From Neodontobutis hainanensis (taxonomy: Eukaryota; Chordata; Actinopteri; Gobiiformes; Odontobutidae): 64,000 bases of DNA. Position 1 is the first letter of the stretch, and every line of letters starts with the position of its first letter. A model generated the notes under the pieces. That model was not told the DNA's origin. It searched no databases and saw only the letters and a program-made list of their open reading frames with translations. Below are positions 47,833-58,649 of this stretch, one piece after another. A program made the translations under genes and the position numbers. Location of the stretch: positions 1 through 64,000 of the forward strand of contig JALDNG010002205.1 in the NCBI GenBank assembly GCA_024349245.1, given 5' to 3'.

Positions 47833-49083
47833 GTAGTGGAGGACTTTTCTGTGCACACAGGGCTAGAGCCTTATCAATTTGTGCCTCTGGATGAAACCAC
47901 GTTATCAACCACTCCCGAAGTTAAATAGCAAAGTCTTGCAGCGCAAGAGCGAACAGGGCTGGTGATATAACGTTAGTATTGTCTAATTTAGGGTAATGCT
48001 CAGCAAATTCTAACAAAGTTTAAGAAATTGCAAACCTTATGCATTTAGTTTGATTTTGGTATAACTTAGTGTTAATAATTACACACAAAACAGAGATTTC
48101 AATTCTCCCTCTACAATTGTTAAAAAACTGTTGTCTCAACAGGTGCATCTGTGCATCTGCTCACTGGTCCTGGGACAGAATGTGTTATAGAGAGATACTC
48201 AAGGTTTAGCGATGAAATAAGACCAGTGTCAATTCCAGTTTATTAATTTAATAAGTAATATGCACAAAAGACACAACCATCACCAAATAAAACACATTTC
48301 TCACAGGTGACAGGGTAAGTAACAGCCCATCCAGGCTTTGAGGCAGTAGCTTTAAACCCCTGTTACAGGCTCTATCACTTGTATTGTAGTGTTAATCTTA
48401 TCTTCAGCTATTTGGTGAGATGCATTTAAACAGGTTAGTTCCAGGAAAATCGAGATCACTGTTTTTAAAAATAAGTAAATTTAATATTTTACCCTCCACT
48501 TACACACACTGTACATGTGCACCACCTCTTGGTTATAGACACTTGTCTGCTGCAGTGGCTCAGTGGTAGAGCGGTAGTCCCATGACTGGAAGCTTGCTCC
48601 CCACAGCTCATACTGTTGTTGTGTCCTTGGGCAAGACACTTAATCCACCTTGCCAGTCGCTTTGTACAAAAGTGTCTGCTAAATGTAAATGATCAGGTGG
48701 TGCTGGGGATAACTGGGACAGCATGTATGGGTCATACCTTCTTGTGCTGTCTTTACAGTGGACTCCACCACTGGATTTTTAAATATATTTGGTAAATAAA
48801 AAATAATAAAACATTAAAATATAAAGAAGCATTTATAACTGGAGTTACACACAAAACAATTGTTTAAAAACATGCATTATAAAATCAGCTCAAAACGAAC
48901 ATGTATCAACATAAACATTTACAAATGAATGTCTAAATGACACTCTTTTCTCAAACAAATCTTTCCATAATTCTTTGGGGATTGTTCTTACAGAAAGCAT
49001 TTCCATTATTTTATGTTAATATTTTATATATACACATTTAATTTAAATAAAAAAATGTCATAGTAAATTCTCATACATCATTT
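47833..49083 (-). repeat. Diverged direct repeat copy A (right arm), SINE-bearing
   Basis: Mirror of 12083-13328. It starts about 0.7 kb downstream of the exonuclease poly(A) signal. Confidence 0.85.
48552..48691 (+). mobile_element. V-SINE-like element in copy A, right arm
   Basis: Mirror of 12472-12610. Head GGCTCAGTGGTAGAGCGG, core with CTTGGGCAAGACACTTAATC, tail ending GTCTGCTAAATGTAAATG. Confidence 0.8.
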
Positions 49084-49085
49084 AT

Positions 49086-51572
49086 AAAAATAATCTTTAA
49101 AACTTATACACCTGCTAATTATGTCTGAGGTATAAATCTGCTCTTTTTTATAGTGAATTTTACAGTAGGCGCTTAGAAAATAATATTCAAGTCTTCAGAT
49201 AAAATTGCAAGTAGTTTCCCCTTGGGGACCAATCAATTCTTTATCTCTATCTATCTAAGTAGTAGCTCCCAACCCACTGACGGTGTTTGACGAGTCATGA
49301 GTTGTTCATGTTCAGTCAAGTCCAGAGTCACGAGCCAGTGACAGGTCTTTTGTGATATCTATTAATAATATAGCAGATTAGTACTATTGCTAGCTGCTCC
49401 AATGAATACCATCTCGGAAGAATATCTGCATCACCATAGTTGGTGAAGTTCCTACAGTTTCAGCTTGTGGCAAAGCATTTCTAATGTTTACTTCACTGTA
49501 GACACTAATAAGAGCTAATATTAATATAGTTCTTTGAACTTCTAATCATCTTGGTTTACAGCTATGAAGGGAATACACCGGTGAGCAGGGCTAGTGATAT
49601 GGGTCATATGACTTTCTGTGACATCACTGTGAACTTGACAAATGGAAAGATCAGGGACATTTGCAGTGAAAGGCGGAAGTATAGAGATCAACAACATATG
49701 TGTCCCACGAGGTGCCTTGAATAAATATAAGGCTAGAAATCCATAAGCAATGGGATTTGAATCTTTTACATTTTGAGACGATTTATGCAAATGTGGATTA
49801 AATTAATTATTGTGTTATTAATTATAATTGTATTTAAAACCAACAAAGATTTATTAGTTACAGAGATATGCTGTAACTGTTAATTAAAACTGAAAATTTG
49901 AGAAAATTGGTCCAATGACTGGACATAACAAAATAGCATTAAGCATGCTATTAGCTGAAGGGTGGGGTCTACAAAATGATTTCATCCTAACTAACACAGG
50001 TCTAGAAAATTAATAGAATTTTAAAATCTGTATTGATATATATGTACTTGTTGTAGCACTTCCATGTCTCATAACTTTTGCTTGTGTTGCTTTCTATGTA
50101 TTCGGAGCTCATTGCTGGGTCAACATTCCTGTACATGCTGGACAACACTATGGTCAAGGTTTTGACCCCAGATGAACAATCTGGTCTGGGGAACGTCATC
50201 GTTCGCTTGTACACCAACAAGACAACAGCTCCATGACTGATCATACTAAAGTCCTCAGGGCCATATGGTTCATTGAAGTTATTATGCTTAAGAGAATTGA
50301 ATTTAATCATTATGTGCATATGTCTCACTCCAGGCAGGGATAGGGTGACCAGACGTCACGAAAAAATTGGGACAGTCCCAAAATCTAAACTGTTGTCCCG
50401 AATCCCAAATCTGGCCCTAATTGTACCAAAATTATACTAAAGCGAAAGCTTGAGAAGTTATTGTCTGATAAACATTAAAAATAATAATCATTAGACAGTT
50501 GTGCACCGCACGCGTAAAGTAGTGATTGATTGTTTGTCATGTGAAAACTTCAATCACATGATTCACAGCATTACACATATCGTTATTTACATTTAGGCTC
50601 TCGGCTTTACAGAAATGTCTGATTTTCATAAAACCTGATTTTAATGTTGTTTTTGTATCAGAGTTAAGACAAATGTTGATCTTTGAATAAAAATATGTTT
50701 GTTTCAAGTTTATAATTCATCATCTGAAATACTGAACTAAATATGTCTTTAACCAGTTTTGATTTGGAGTTTTCAGTTTCCTTACCATTGCAACTTCAGG
50801 TCAAAGACCTCAGGAGCAACCTTAAAGTTCAAGAAACCCTTCTATCTTTGCAGCACTACTTTATCATTACAATTTAATAAAAGACAAAACAATGTGTTTT
50901 ATAATTTTTGATTATTTTCTACAATATCTTCTTTGCATATGTGTTAGAATCATTTTTATTCTTATAATGTTTAGAGTTACTGGGGGCTTATAGTTCTCTT
51001 CAGGTCATGTCAAATTCATGTCATGTCCTTCGCTCTAATCCAAGCATGGAGTAGACATAACTAGACTGAGACATGGCTTGTCACGGGACTTCTGCACCTG
51101 GACCATGTGCCTTGGGGGGTGGGGTATGGAAGATACGCCTCCCACCAAGGCCTTTATTGCAGTCATATAAAGTCCTATGTTTTGTTTACTTCCTCATGCA
51201 AACCTCCCGCTGTAACATTTGTTACATGTGTGTCTGCTTTGCTTCTTCTTGCAAGAATAAACCTGGCCATTGCTTTTGTTAAATTATAATCTGTCTTATA
51301 AATATAAGGACATAGAAATTTTTTATAACAATATGCTAAAATAACACTATAGTTATAAATAAATAATTTAAAGTTTTGTCTGTATGCTTTCATGTACTTT
51401 TATTTAATTTAACAGTGCACTTAAATACAAAGTGTATAAATAATGTCAAATTTAAAAGCTTAAAATACAGTTTGAATATGCCTTCAAACCTAGAAGCACA
51501 TAAATGAATAGAGATTTGATTTAGTTTAAGTTTATATACAAGAAGTTGAAGTTGTAGTTGGACCAGGATGTG
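49086..51572. other. Unassigned; mirror of 9596-12082
   Basis: Nothing beyond the repeat-like end (TAGGGTGACCAGACGTCACG) at about 50340. Confidence 0.4.
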
Positions 51573-51712
51573 ATGTCAGATGAAGCTGAGGAAGAGGAGG
51601 ATGGTCTATGTCAGCTGTGCAGGAGCAGAGAGGACCAACAGAGCAACAGACCAATAACTAGACTGGACTTGACTGGACTGCGGAGGATCGACAGAGAAGC
51701 AGCAGCAGACAG
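51573..51712 (+). CDS. Candidate acidic first coding exon, right copy
   Basis: ATG at 51573, 46 codons plus 2 nt, donor GTAACT at 51713. Same 140-nt length as the left copy and open in both, unlike the exonuclease and nested gene, where one arm is always frameshifted. No downstream exon was assigned. A plus frame at 51971-52204 is nearby but unsupported. Confidence 0.35.
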
Positions 51713-54065
51713 GTAACTGTAGAGGAGCTCTGCAAAGACCGAGAACAAAGTAAAACGTTATGTTTAAAACAAGTCTTGCTGTTCGGCCCTCCTCTGAACA
51801 TGGGATGTACTGTTAATCACAGAAAAAAAACACTTATCTTAGTTTTTATTCACCAGCTCACTGTACGTTACTGTGTGTGTAAGAACTGTTTTTCAGAAAA
51901 TAGTGGACTTTGATTTGAACTTACATTTGCCTAAATATAATACTTTAGTAACTGTACTGGGTCAGAGGTAATGTCTGTCAAGTTTAAAACCTGGCTTAAA
52001 CATTTACCTGTGACTGTTGTCATGATTGTGTGTTCAAAGTGCTCACACCACAACAAGAGCCTTTCTTCTGATCAGCCTCAGGCGGGCAGCATCACCTTTA
52101 GGAAATCTGTGAGAGAGAACAATATCTATTTTCATAAAACAGGCATGTGTCAAATGTATTTACCAAAACGACACAACCCAAAACTTTGTAAAAGAGTACA
52201 TTAAGCCCACTTCAAATTTTTGCTTTTTTATTATGATTATATTATGGCCTTTACTGGGTTTGCAAACTAAACAGTAATTCTTCAGTCAGAGATGTTTATC
52301 CTTATATTACTAAAAAAGCACGTTAAAATTTGTTTCAGTTATAAACATGTAGGTTATAACTACAAAAACAGCTTATTACCAACACAAACACCAAACTGTA
52401 TAAGAGCATTATGCCTTTCTAATTGAAGGTTAGATATGATCGTATCTTCAAATTATTAACCAAGTTTGGTCCAGTGTATCATATTAAACTATCGTTGAAA
52501 CGATGGAGCAGTAAATTAGCCCTTTAGCACCACCTAACCTGTCAGCCACGCCCCCCGAGAGCCAACATAGCACAATGGAGGCAGCTGATAGGTCAGTTAT
52601 TATCTTAATATCTTGAGTTATGTGACAAATATCAATATAACGATTACAGGAATAATAAGAACAAAGAGGCATATTTAGAATGATGACAGTGACAAAATTA
52701 CTCACTTCGTAATTGGCGCCGATTTTTCAATGGATATCAATGGGAGTCAGGCCATGATGGAGCCTACGCTTACTTCCTTTTATGTTTCAAACCTGGGAGC
52801 GGGTTTGCTATGTCCACTCCTCTACTGTCAATGGATCAAGCCCAGCGTTTCCGAAAATGTCTGATTGAAGCTGATCTCCATGTGAGGAGCTTGTGATGTG
52901 TTTACGTGACTGCACCAAACATTATTACATATACTGTATATCTACATTAACCACACTTGAAAAATACACTGCTCTTGAGCCACAACATTTGAGGCCTGAC
53001 TTACAAAGTTTACAATTGCCAATATTAAATTCCATTGTATTAACACACTTATCAAACTGGTCACTATTTTGTTTAAACCTTAAACACAATTCACTGTTTA
53101 AACAGTCAGTCATGTGAAAACCACTTGTTATTATGTAATGTAATGTATGTTATTCTGTTATACAAATGAATAGCAAAGATGAGTAGACAAATGGTTCTCA
53201 CAGGGGCTTTGGACTGGGGAGGGGGTGGTACTGTTTACCCAGGACCCAGGGCAGAGGAGAACCATATGCGCTGTTTCGTTCATTATTAATGCACAGTTTT
53301 AAAAGAGAAGTTTGATTTTCAAAGACAGACTATTTCTACACAAATCTGCATTAGGGTATATCTCTAGGATAGGTGTAATATAAATGTCCACCAGTAACTA
53401 AAAAATACAGGATACAGCTTGAGGTCGTGCTGTAACATTGTATTACATTGAGAGTTTAGCCGCTTAACAAATTAACCCTATGGCCCTATTCTTTTTGCAA
53501 ATAATAAAAGTGAAAATTGAGTTTATTTGCCATTGTAATGATGTTAATTAAATGTTTTTCACATGAAAATGAAATGAGTTAATCAGTGTTATACCAGTCA
53601 GTGCAGGCTATAAAACCAGCAGGGTAATAAAGTTAAAATAGTGATAAAGACTGGAAAAGCTTACAGGGATAAATTTGAAATGTATATTGCTTGGTGTTAT
53701 GTATACAGCAAAATATTATAAGGCCAACTAAGATGGTTTGTACCTAGGGCCCAGAATTTTGTACTCTCCCCTGGTTCTCACGACTAACTGCTTACCATTT
53801 AACTGGCTTTTGCTGCCATCAAGTGGTTTAACATATGTACTACATTGGGGCTCATGAATTAATTTAATCAAGTTAGTCTTTTTCTGTTAATAGGTGACAT
53901 AAAACATAAACAGCAATATAGTAGCTACAATCGAAATTTTAAAAAGTATTTATTATCCGCTGGTACATTTTGTAGCCTTCTACATATGTTTTACATATTA
54001 CTTTTTCCTTTTTAAAATCTGTTAATTGCTATTTTTGACTGTATAATAAAAAATACTTTTTTTTT
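51713..54065. other. Unassigned; mirror of 7109-9455
   Basis: No recognisable gene or element. Contains small indels against the left arm, for example GGCTCTCGGGGGGCG (rc) here against GGCTCGGGGCG there. Confidence 0.4.
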
Positions 54066-54203
54066 TAGGTATATATTGCTTTTCCACCTACTGTAGTAAG
54101 CACTCAAAGCACTTTACATACATCATCTATTTATCAGTGTTACAGCTGGAACACCACTGGAGGCAGTCGAAGGTTGGCCGCTCTACCCACTGAGCTACTG
54201 CCG
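54066..54203 (-). mobile_element. Internally deleted SINE, right copy
   Basis: Mirror of 6971-7108, read on the minus strand. Confidence 0.65.
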
Positions 54204-54601
54204 CCTTCTATGTAGTACTTTAAGGTTTGCTTCAAATTTAAAATGCGATATTTGTGTGTATGTTTTTGAACAGCAGTAACACAAGCGGAGTAAAAATGTA
54301 CCTAAATTGTTGCCGTTGTGTCTCTGACTCTGTCCTCTGTTTATCCTTTTTGCAGCTCATTGTTTATTTTGGAGCAGACTGATTTTCTACACAGCTGGCA
54401 GTGTATTTGTTAACTGCAACGCCACACGGCGCTTGCTTGTCTTGTAGCTGCTCTATTACTTGTGCTTCTGAGTCATAGTGACACACACACACACAGAGCA
54501 GAAAGAGCCGGAGCGAACAACTGCACACACACCTGTCTACTGTTTAAATGACCCACCCAGCCCTTTATCTCACAAAGCCTGTGTGTGCATCCGTGTGAAA
54601 C

Positions 54602-54812
54602 ATTAACATTTACATTTATTCATTTAGCTGACGCTTTTATCCAAAGCGATTGTTCTACAGTAATAACCAGTGTTACAGCCACTGGAGGCAAGGTGGGTTA
54701 AGTGTCTTGCCCAAGGACACAACGACAGTATGAACTGTGGGGAGAGCAGGAATCGAACCACCTACCACCTAAAAGACAACTGCTCTATCCACTGAGCTAC
54801 TGCTGCCCTGCC
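54602..54812 (-). mobile_element. V-SINE-like element, right copy
   Basis: Mirror of 6366-6577. A box, B box and core are all retained on the minus strand. Confidence 0.85.
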
Positions 54813-55593
54813 AAAACCAATTTTTCAAATAAAATAAATGGCTCTTAGCTTCAATGCAACTTGGTTCTTATTGTTTGTTTTAAAGAGTTCAATATTTTCA
54901 GTTTGTTTGTAAACATTACAAATAACATAATAATAACATTTTTAGTTTTATAAGATTTGTGCAAGCCACTGTGCACAACGTGAAGTAGGTAGATTATAAT
55001 CTACATCAGGTTCACATCGAGAAATGAAACAAACTTTAAGTTGTGGTGACCCGCTGTCATGACACCACTGAATCATTAGTTAGTGCTCGCATTAGCAGCT
55101 TTTATATGCATTGAAACAAAAATTAAAAAGTATTTGAGTCCCTGCTCTGTTTTTCCTCTATCTTTGTGTTTTGCACTGTTGTCTCTATGCGACGTCCATT
55201 TCCCAGCAACTGACATTGGGTGCATTCGAGATGAGCCAGGCCTGCACAGATGCAATTGCCGCTGATCTGTGCGCAGTGTTGGCCAGTTACTTTTGTGTCC
55301 AAGTTATTGTTGACTTGCTCTGACATAACCTATGCGCCAGCAATGGTATCATGATCATGAGATCAAGGTGGCGCAGTTGCTTTTAAAAATAATCAACTAA
55401 AAAGGTTTTGTTGATTATAAAAATGAAGCATGACAAAATAGTTCCAGTCAATTGTGTGTTGAACACAGGTTTTTGTGCGACAGTTCTATCTTTCAACTTT
55501 GTTCCAGCCTCACTGTCAGACGTACTAACAATATCCTGGAAATATTTCTTTCCCCAATTAGATTATTTTAAAAGGCAATATGAAAGATGATCC
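54813..55593. other. Unassigned; mirror of 5579-6365
   Basis: No gene recognised. One visible rearranged spot is GGGAAATGGACGTCGCATAG (rc) against GGGAAATGACGTACGCATAG in the left arm. Confidence 0.4.
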
Positions 55594-56296
55594 GACGGTC
55601 TCTGCTCGTGTCTCGGCCTGAGTGACATCTCACTTTGGATGAAGGACCATCACCTGCAGCTGAACCTTGGAAAAACAGAACTGCTACTGATTCCAGCCAA
55701 CCCAAAGACCCGCCACAACCTCTCCATTCAACTAGGCTCATCAACCATTACACCATCCAGCACTGCCAGAAATCTGGGAGTGGTAATTGATGATCAACTA
55801 AACTTCACAAGTCATGTTGCCAGCACCACCAGGTCCTGTAGATTCATCCTCTACAACATTAGGAAAATTAGACCTTTCCTATCGGAGCACTCTACGCAAA
55901 TCCTAGTTCAGGCTCTTGTCTTGTCCAAACTGGATTATTGCAATGCTCTTCTGGCTGGACTCCCTGCCTGCACAACCAAACCTCTGCAGCTCATCCAGAA
56001 TGCAGCAGCAAGAGTGGTCTTTAAAGAACCAAAGAGAGCGCACATAACTCCTCTCCTCATTAGGTTACATTGGCTCCCGGTTGATGCACGCATTAAGTTC
56101 AAAGCTATGCTCTTGGCCTACAAGACCACCACTGGCTCAGCCCCCTCATATCTTCACTCACTGATACAGACCTATGTTCCTACCAGATCCCTGCGCTCTG
56201 CAAATGAACAACGTCTGGTTGTACCATCCCAAAAAGGAAAAAAATCACTCGCGTACTTTCTCTGGATCTGTTCCACATTGGTGGAATGATCTACCT
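55594..56296 (+). mobile_element. L2-group LINE ORF2 C-terminus, truncated at right arm edge
   Basis: Frame 55639-56289 (216 residues) is the best-preserved L2 copy in the window: LQLNLGKTELLLIP, NLGVVIDDQLNF, KLDYCNALLAGLPACTTKPL, RLHWLPVDARIKFKAMLLAY. A CT loss in ACTCTCGCG shifts the frame near 56250. Instead of continuing to the 3' tail it ends at CCT (56294-56296) and switches strand. Confidence 0.85.
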
Positions 56297-56354
56297 AGTT
56301 GAATGGAGAGGTTGTGGTGGGTCTTTGGGTTGGCAGGAATCACTAGCAGTTCTG
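56297..56354 (-). mobile_element. Antisense L2 snippet after fold-back junction
   Basis: AGTTGAATGGAGAGGTTGTG and the following bases are the exact reverse complement of 604-659. The piece continues into (TA)n at 56355-56372. Confidence 0.85.
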
Positions 56355-56372
56355 TATATATATATATATATA

Positions 56373-57720
56373 AAATTTGAATGTCTCTGAAACCGAGAGC
56401 ATAAACAAAGTTGTTAGTGAGGCGTGACCCTAACCGTTAAAATTCATCAAATAACAATTGCTATGACTTTGGTAACTGGATAGCTCAGCTGGTAAGGACA
56501 GGGCTTTTCACACGGGGACCCGGGTTCGAATCCCCTCGGGTGCTAGCCAGTGGGGTCCTTAGGCAAGACCCTTGCGCTACTGCCTCATAAAAATGATGAG
56601 AGACATTAAATGCTATGAGAAGCCGGATCAGACGGCGACCGCCAAACAAGGTCTGCGTCAGGTGTTGGGGAACCAGAGCAACTTGATGACAAATGGGCTA
56701 CTGGAACAAGAACAGGAACAGGAACAGGAACAGCACAGAGATGGACAAGATGCGATAACAAGGCTCTGTTGGAATGCTACTACTCCAGTAACCCTAGTCA
56801 TAGGGGTTACATGAAGAGGATGTGAGATGAATGGTTACTTGAAACCCACAGTCCACGCTTACATCGAAGCACCTAGTAGCTCAGTGTTCCAACATCCACA
56901 AGCGGCAACTGCTATCACAACTTGAGATTGACGAGATACAACACAAATGCTACGGCAAGGGAAGCCAGGACGAGAGGTCAGTGGTCAGAGATTGGGCACG
57001 AAGCCCCAATAAGTGCAATAACGCTGAACGAGGCAGCGACTGACATGAAAGACAAGATCATGGCGAGAATGAATGAAAGGCAACCCCGACGCCAACTACA
57101 ACGGCTAAGTGAAGTACCATCAGAAAGTCTCCTAGAAGATGTGAATGCAGCATTAAGTGCGATCCCTACCACAACCATCACTGAAACCAATGAGCTGATA
57201 TACACCTCAGCAGCAGTGATCCTTGAGATGCTTGGCTATAAGAGCAACCATGATAAACAATACCCACCATGGAAACAAAGGCTGGAGGCTAAAATCAAGA
57301 AGGCACGGAGAGAAGTGAGCCAACTGACAGAGGCCAAGAAAGGTGCAATGAGAAAACAAGTACCCAATAGGTACAACCAGATGCTAATACCTGAAGCACT
57401 TGAAACTGCCAAACAAAGGCTCCAAGCCTTGGCCAGCCGCCTAAAGAGGTACACAAGAGAGAATGAAGCCAGAAGAATAAACCGGCTGTTCGCAACTCAG
57501 CCTGCGAAAGTGTATGCTTAGTGGCAGGGTAATAACAGCAGAGCCGACCCACCAAGGCTGGAAACTGAACAATACTGGAAAAATATATGGGAGAGGGAGG
57601 CATCACACAACAGCGATGCACAGTGGATGGTGGCTCTGAGAGAGGACCACAGCAACCTCCCTGAACAGAATCCAGTTACCATCACAGAGGCAGACGTTCA
57701 AGAAAGAGTCTCAGGTATGA
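56373..57720 (+). mobile_element. R4/Dong-like LINE 5' part, interrupted copy
   Basis: Near-identical to 58318-59678 but ends at GTATGAAA, where an L2 segment resumes. Contains the tRNA-like segment (56471-56536), the Myb-like region and the 199-residue frame 56922-57521, identical to 58877-59476. It has an extra GGAACA unit near 56720 and lacks 13 bp after the B box. Confidence 0.9.
56471..56536 (+). other. tRNA-like segment with A and B boxes, first R4 copy
   Basis: A box TAGCTCAGCTGG at 56481-56492 and B box GGTTCGAATCC at 56523-56533, 98 nt inside the R4 5' boundary. Confidence 0.7.
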
Positions 57721-58301
57721 AAGAGTGGTAATTGATGATCAACTAAACTTCACAAGTCATGTTGCCAGCACCACCAGGTCCTGTAGATTCATCCTCTACA
57801 ACATTAGGAAAATTAGACCTTTCCTATCGGAGCACTCTACGCAAATCCTAGTTCAGGCTCTTGTCTTGTCCAAACTGGATTATTGCAATGCTCTTCTGGC
57901 TGGACTCCCTGCCTGCACAACCAAACCTCTGCAGCTCATCCAGAATGCAGCAGCAAGAGTGGTCTTTAAAGAACCAAAGAGAGCGCACATAACTCCTCTC
58001 CTCATTAGGTTACATTGGCTCCCGGTTGATGCACGCATTAAGTTCAAAGCTATGCTCTTGGCCTACAAGACCACCACTGGCTCAGCCCCCTCATATCTTC
58101 ACTCACTGATACAGACCTATGTTCCTACCAGATCCCTGCGCTCTGCAAATGAACAACGTCTGGTTGTACCATCCCAAAAAGGAAAAAAATCACTCTCGCG
58201 TACTTTCTCTGGATCTGTTCCACATTGGTGGAATGATCTACCTAGTTGAATGGAGAGGTTGTGGTGGGTCTTTGGGTTGGCAGGAATCACTAGCAGTTCT
58301 G
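57721..58301 (+). mobile_element. Second L2 segment and inverted snippet from tandem duplication
   Basis: 57724-58243 repeats 55779-56296 (frame 57725-58249, the NFTSHVASTT ... HWWNDLP region), then the same CCT junction at 58241-58243 and the antisense L2 snippet to 58301. It retains the CTCTCGCG that copy 1 lost. The junction with the upstream R4 copy (GTATGAAA|GAGTGG) marks the tandem-duplication breakpoint. Confidence 0.9.
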
Positions 58302-58415
58302 TATATATATATATATAAAATTTGAATGTCTCTGAAACCGAGAGCATAAACAAAGTTGTTAGTGAGGCGTGACCCTAACCGTTAAAATTCATCAAATAAC
58401 AATTGCTATGACTTT

Positions 58416-58494
58416 GGTAACTGGATAGCTCAGCTGGTAAGGACAGGGCTTTTCACACGGGGACCCGGGTTCGAATCCCCGGGTTGAATCCCCT
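58416..58494 (+). other. tRNA-like segment with A and B boxes, second R4 copy
   Basis: A box at 58426-58437 and B box at 58468-58478. A 13-bp partial repeat of the B-box region (CCGGGTTGAATCC) follows, unique to this copy. Confidence 0.7.
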
Positions 58495-58649
58495 CGGGTG
58501 CTAGCCAGTGGGGTCCTTAGGCAAGACCCTTCGCGCTACTGCCTCATAAAAATGATGAGAGACATTAAATGCTATGAGAAGCCGGATCAGACGGCGACCG
58601 GCCAAACAAGGTCTGCGTCAGGTGTTGGGGAACCAGAGCAACTTGATGA

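Larger units (their letters stand above)
33411..56296. repeat. Right arm of giant inverted repeat
   Basis: Reverse-complement partner of 4886-27769. Its outer edge truncates the L2 fragment at a CCT (56294-56296), where the sequence switches to a short antisense L2 piece and then an R4 LINE. At the inner edge the (CTCA)n microsatellite continues about 380 bp past the homology, to about 33031, which the left arm lacks. The two edges therefore give opposite hints about which arm is older; spacer inversion by arm-to-arm recombination would explain that. Confidence 0.97.

Noticed and set aside
57236..57621. Minus-strand frames of 72-108 residues within the R4 copies (also 59191-59576)
   Set aside because: Antisense shadows of the R4 coding strand, identical in both tandem copies for that reason.
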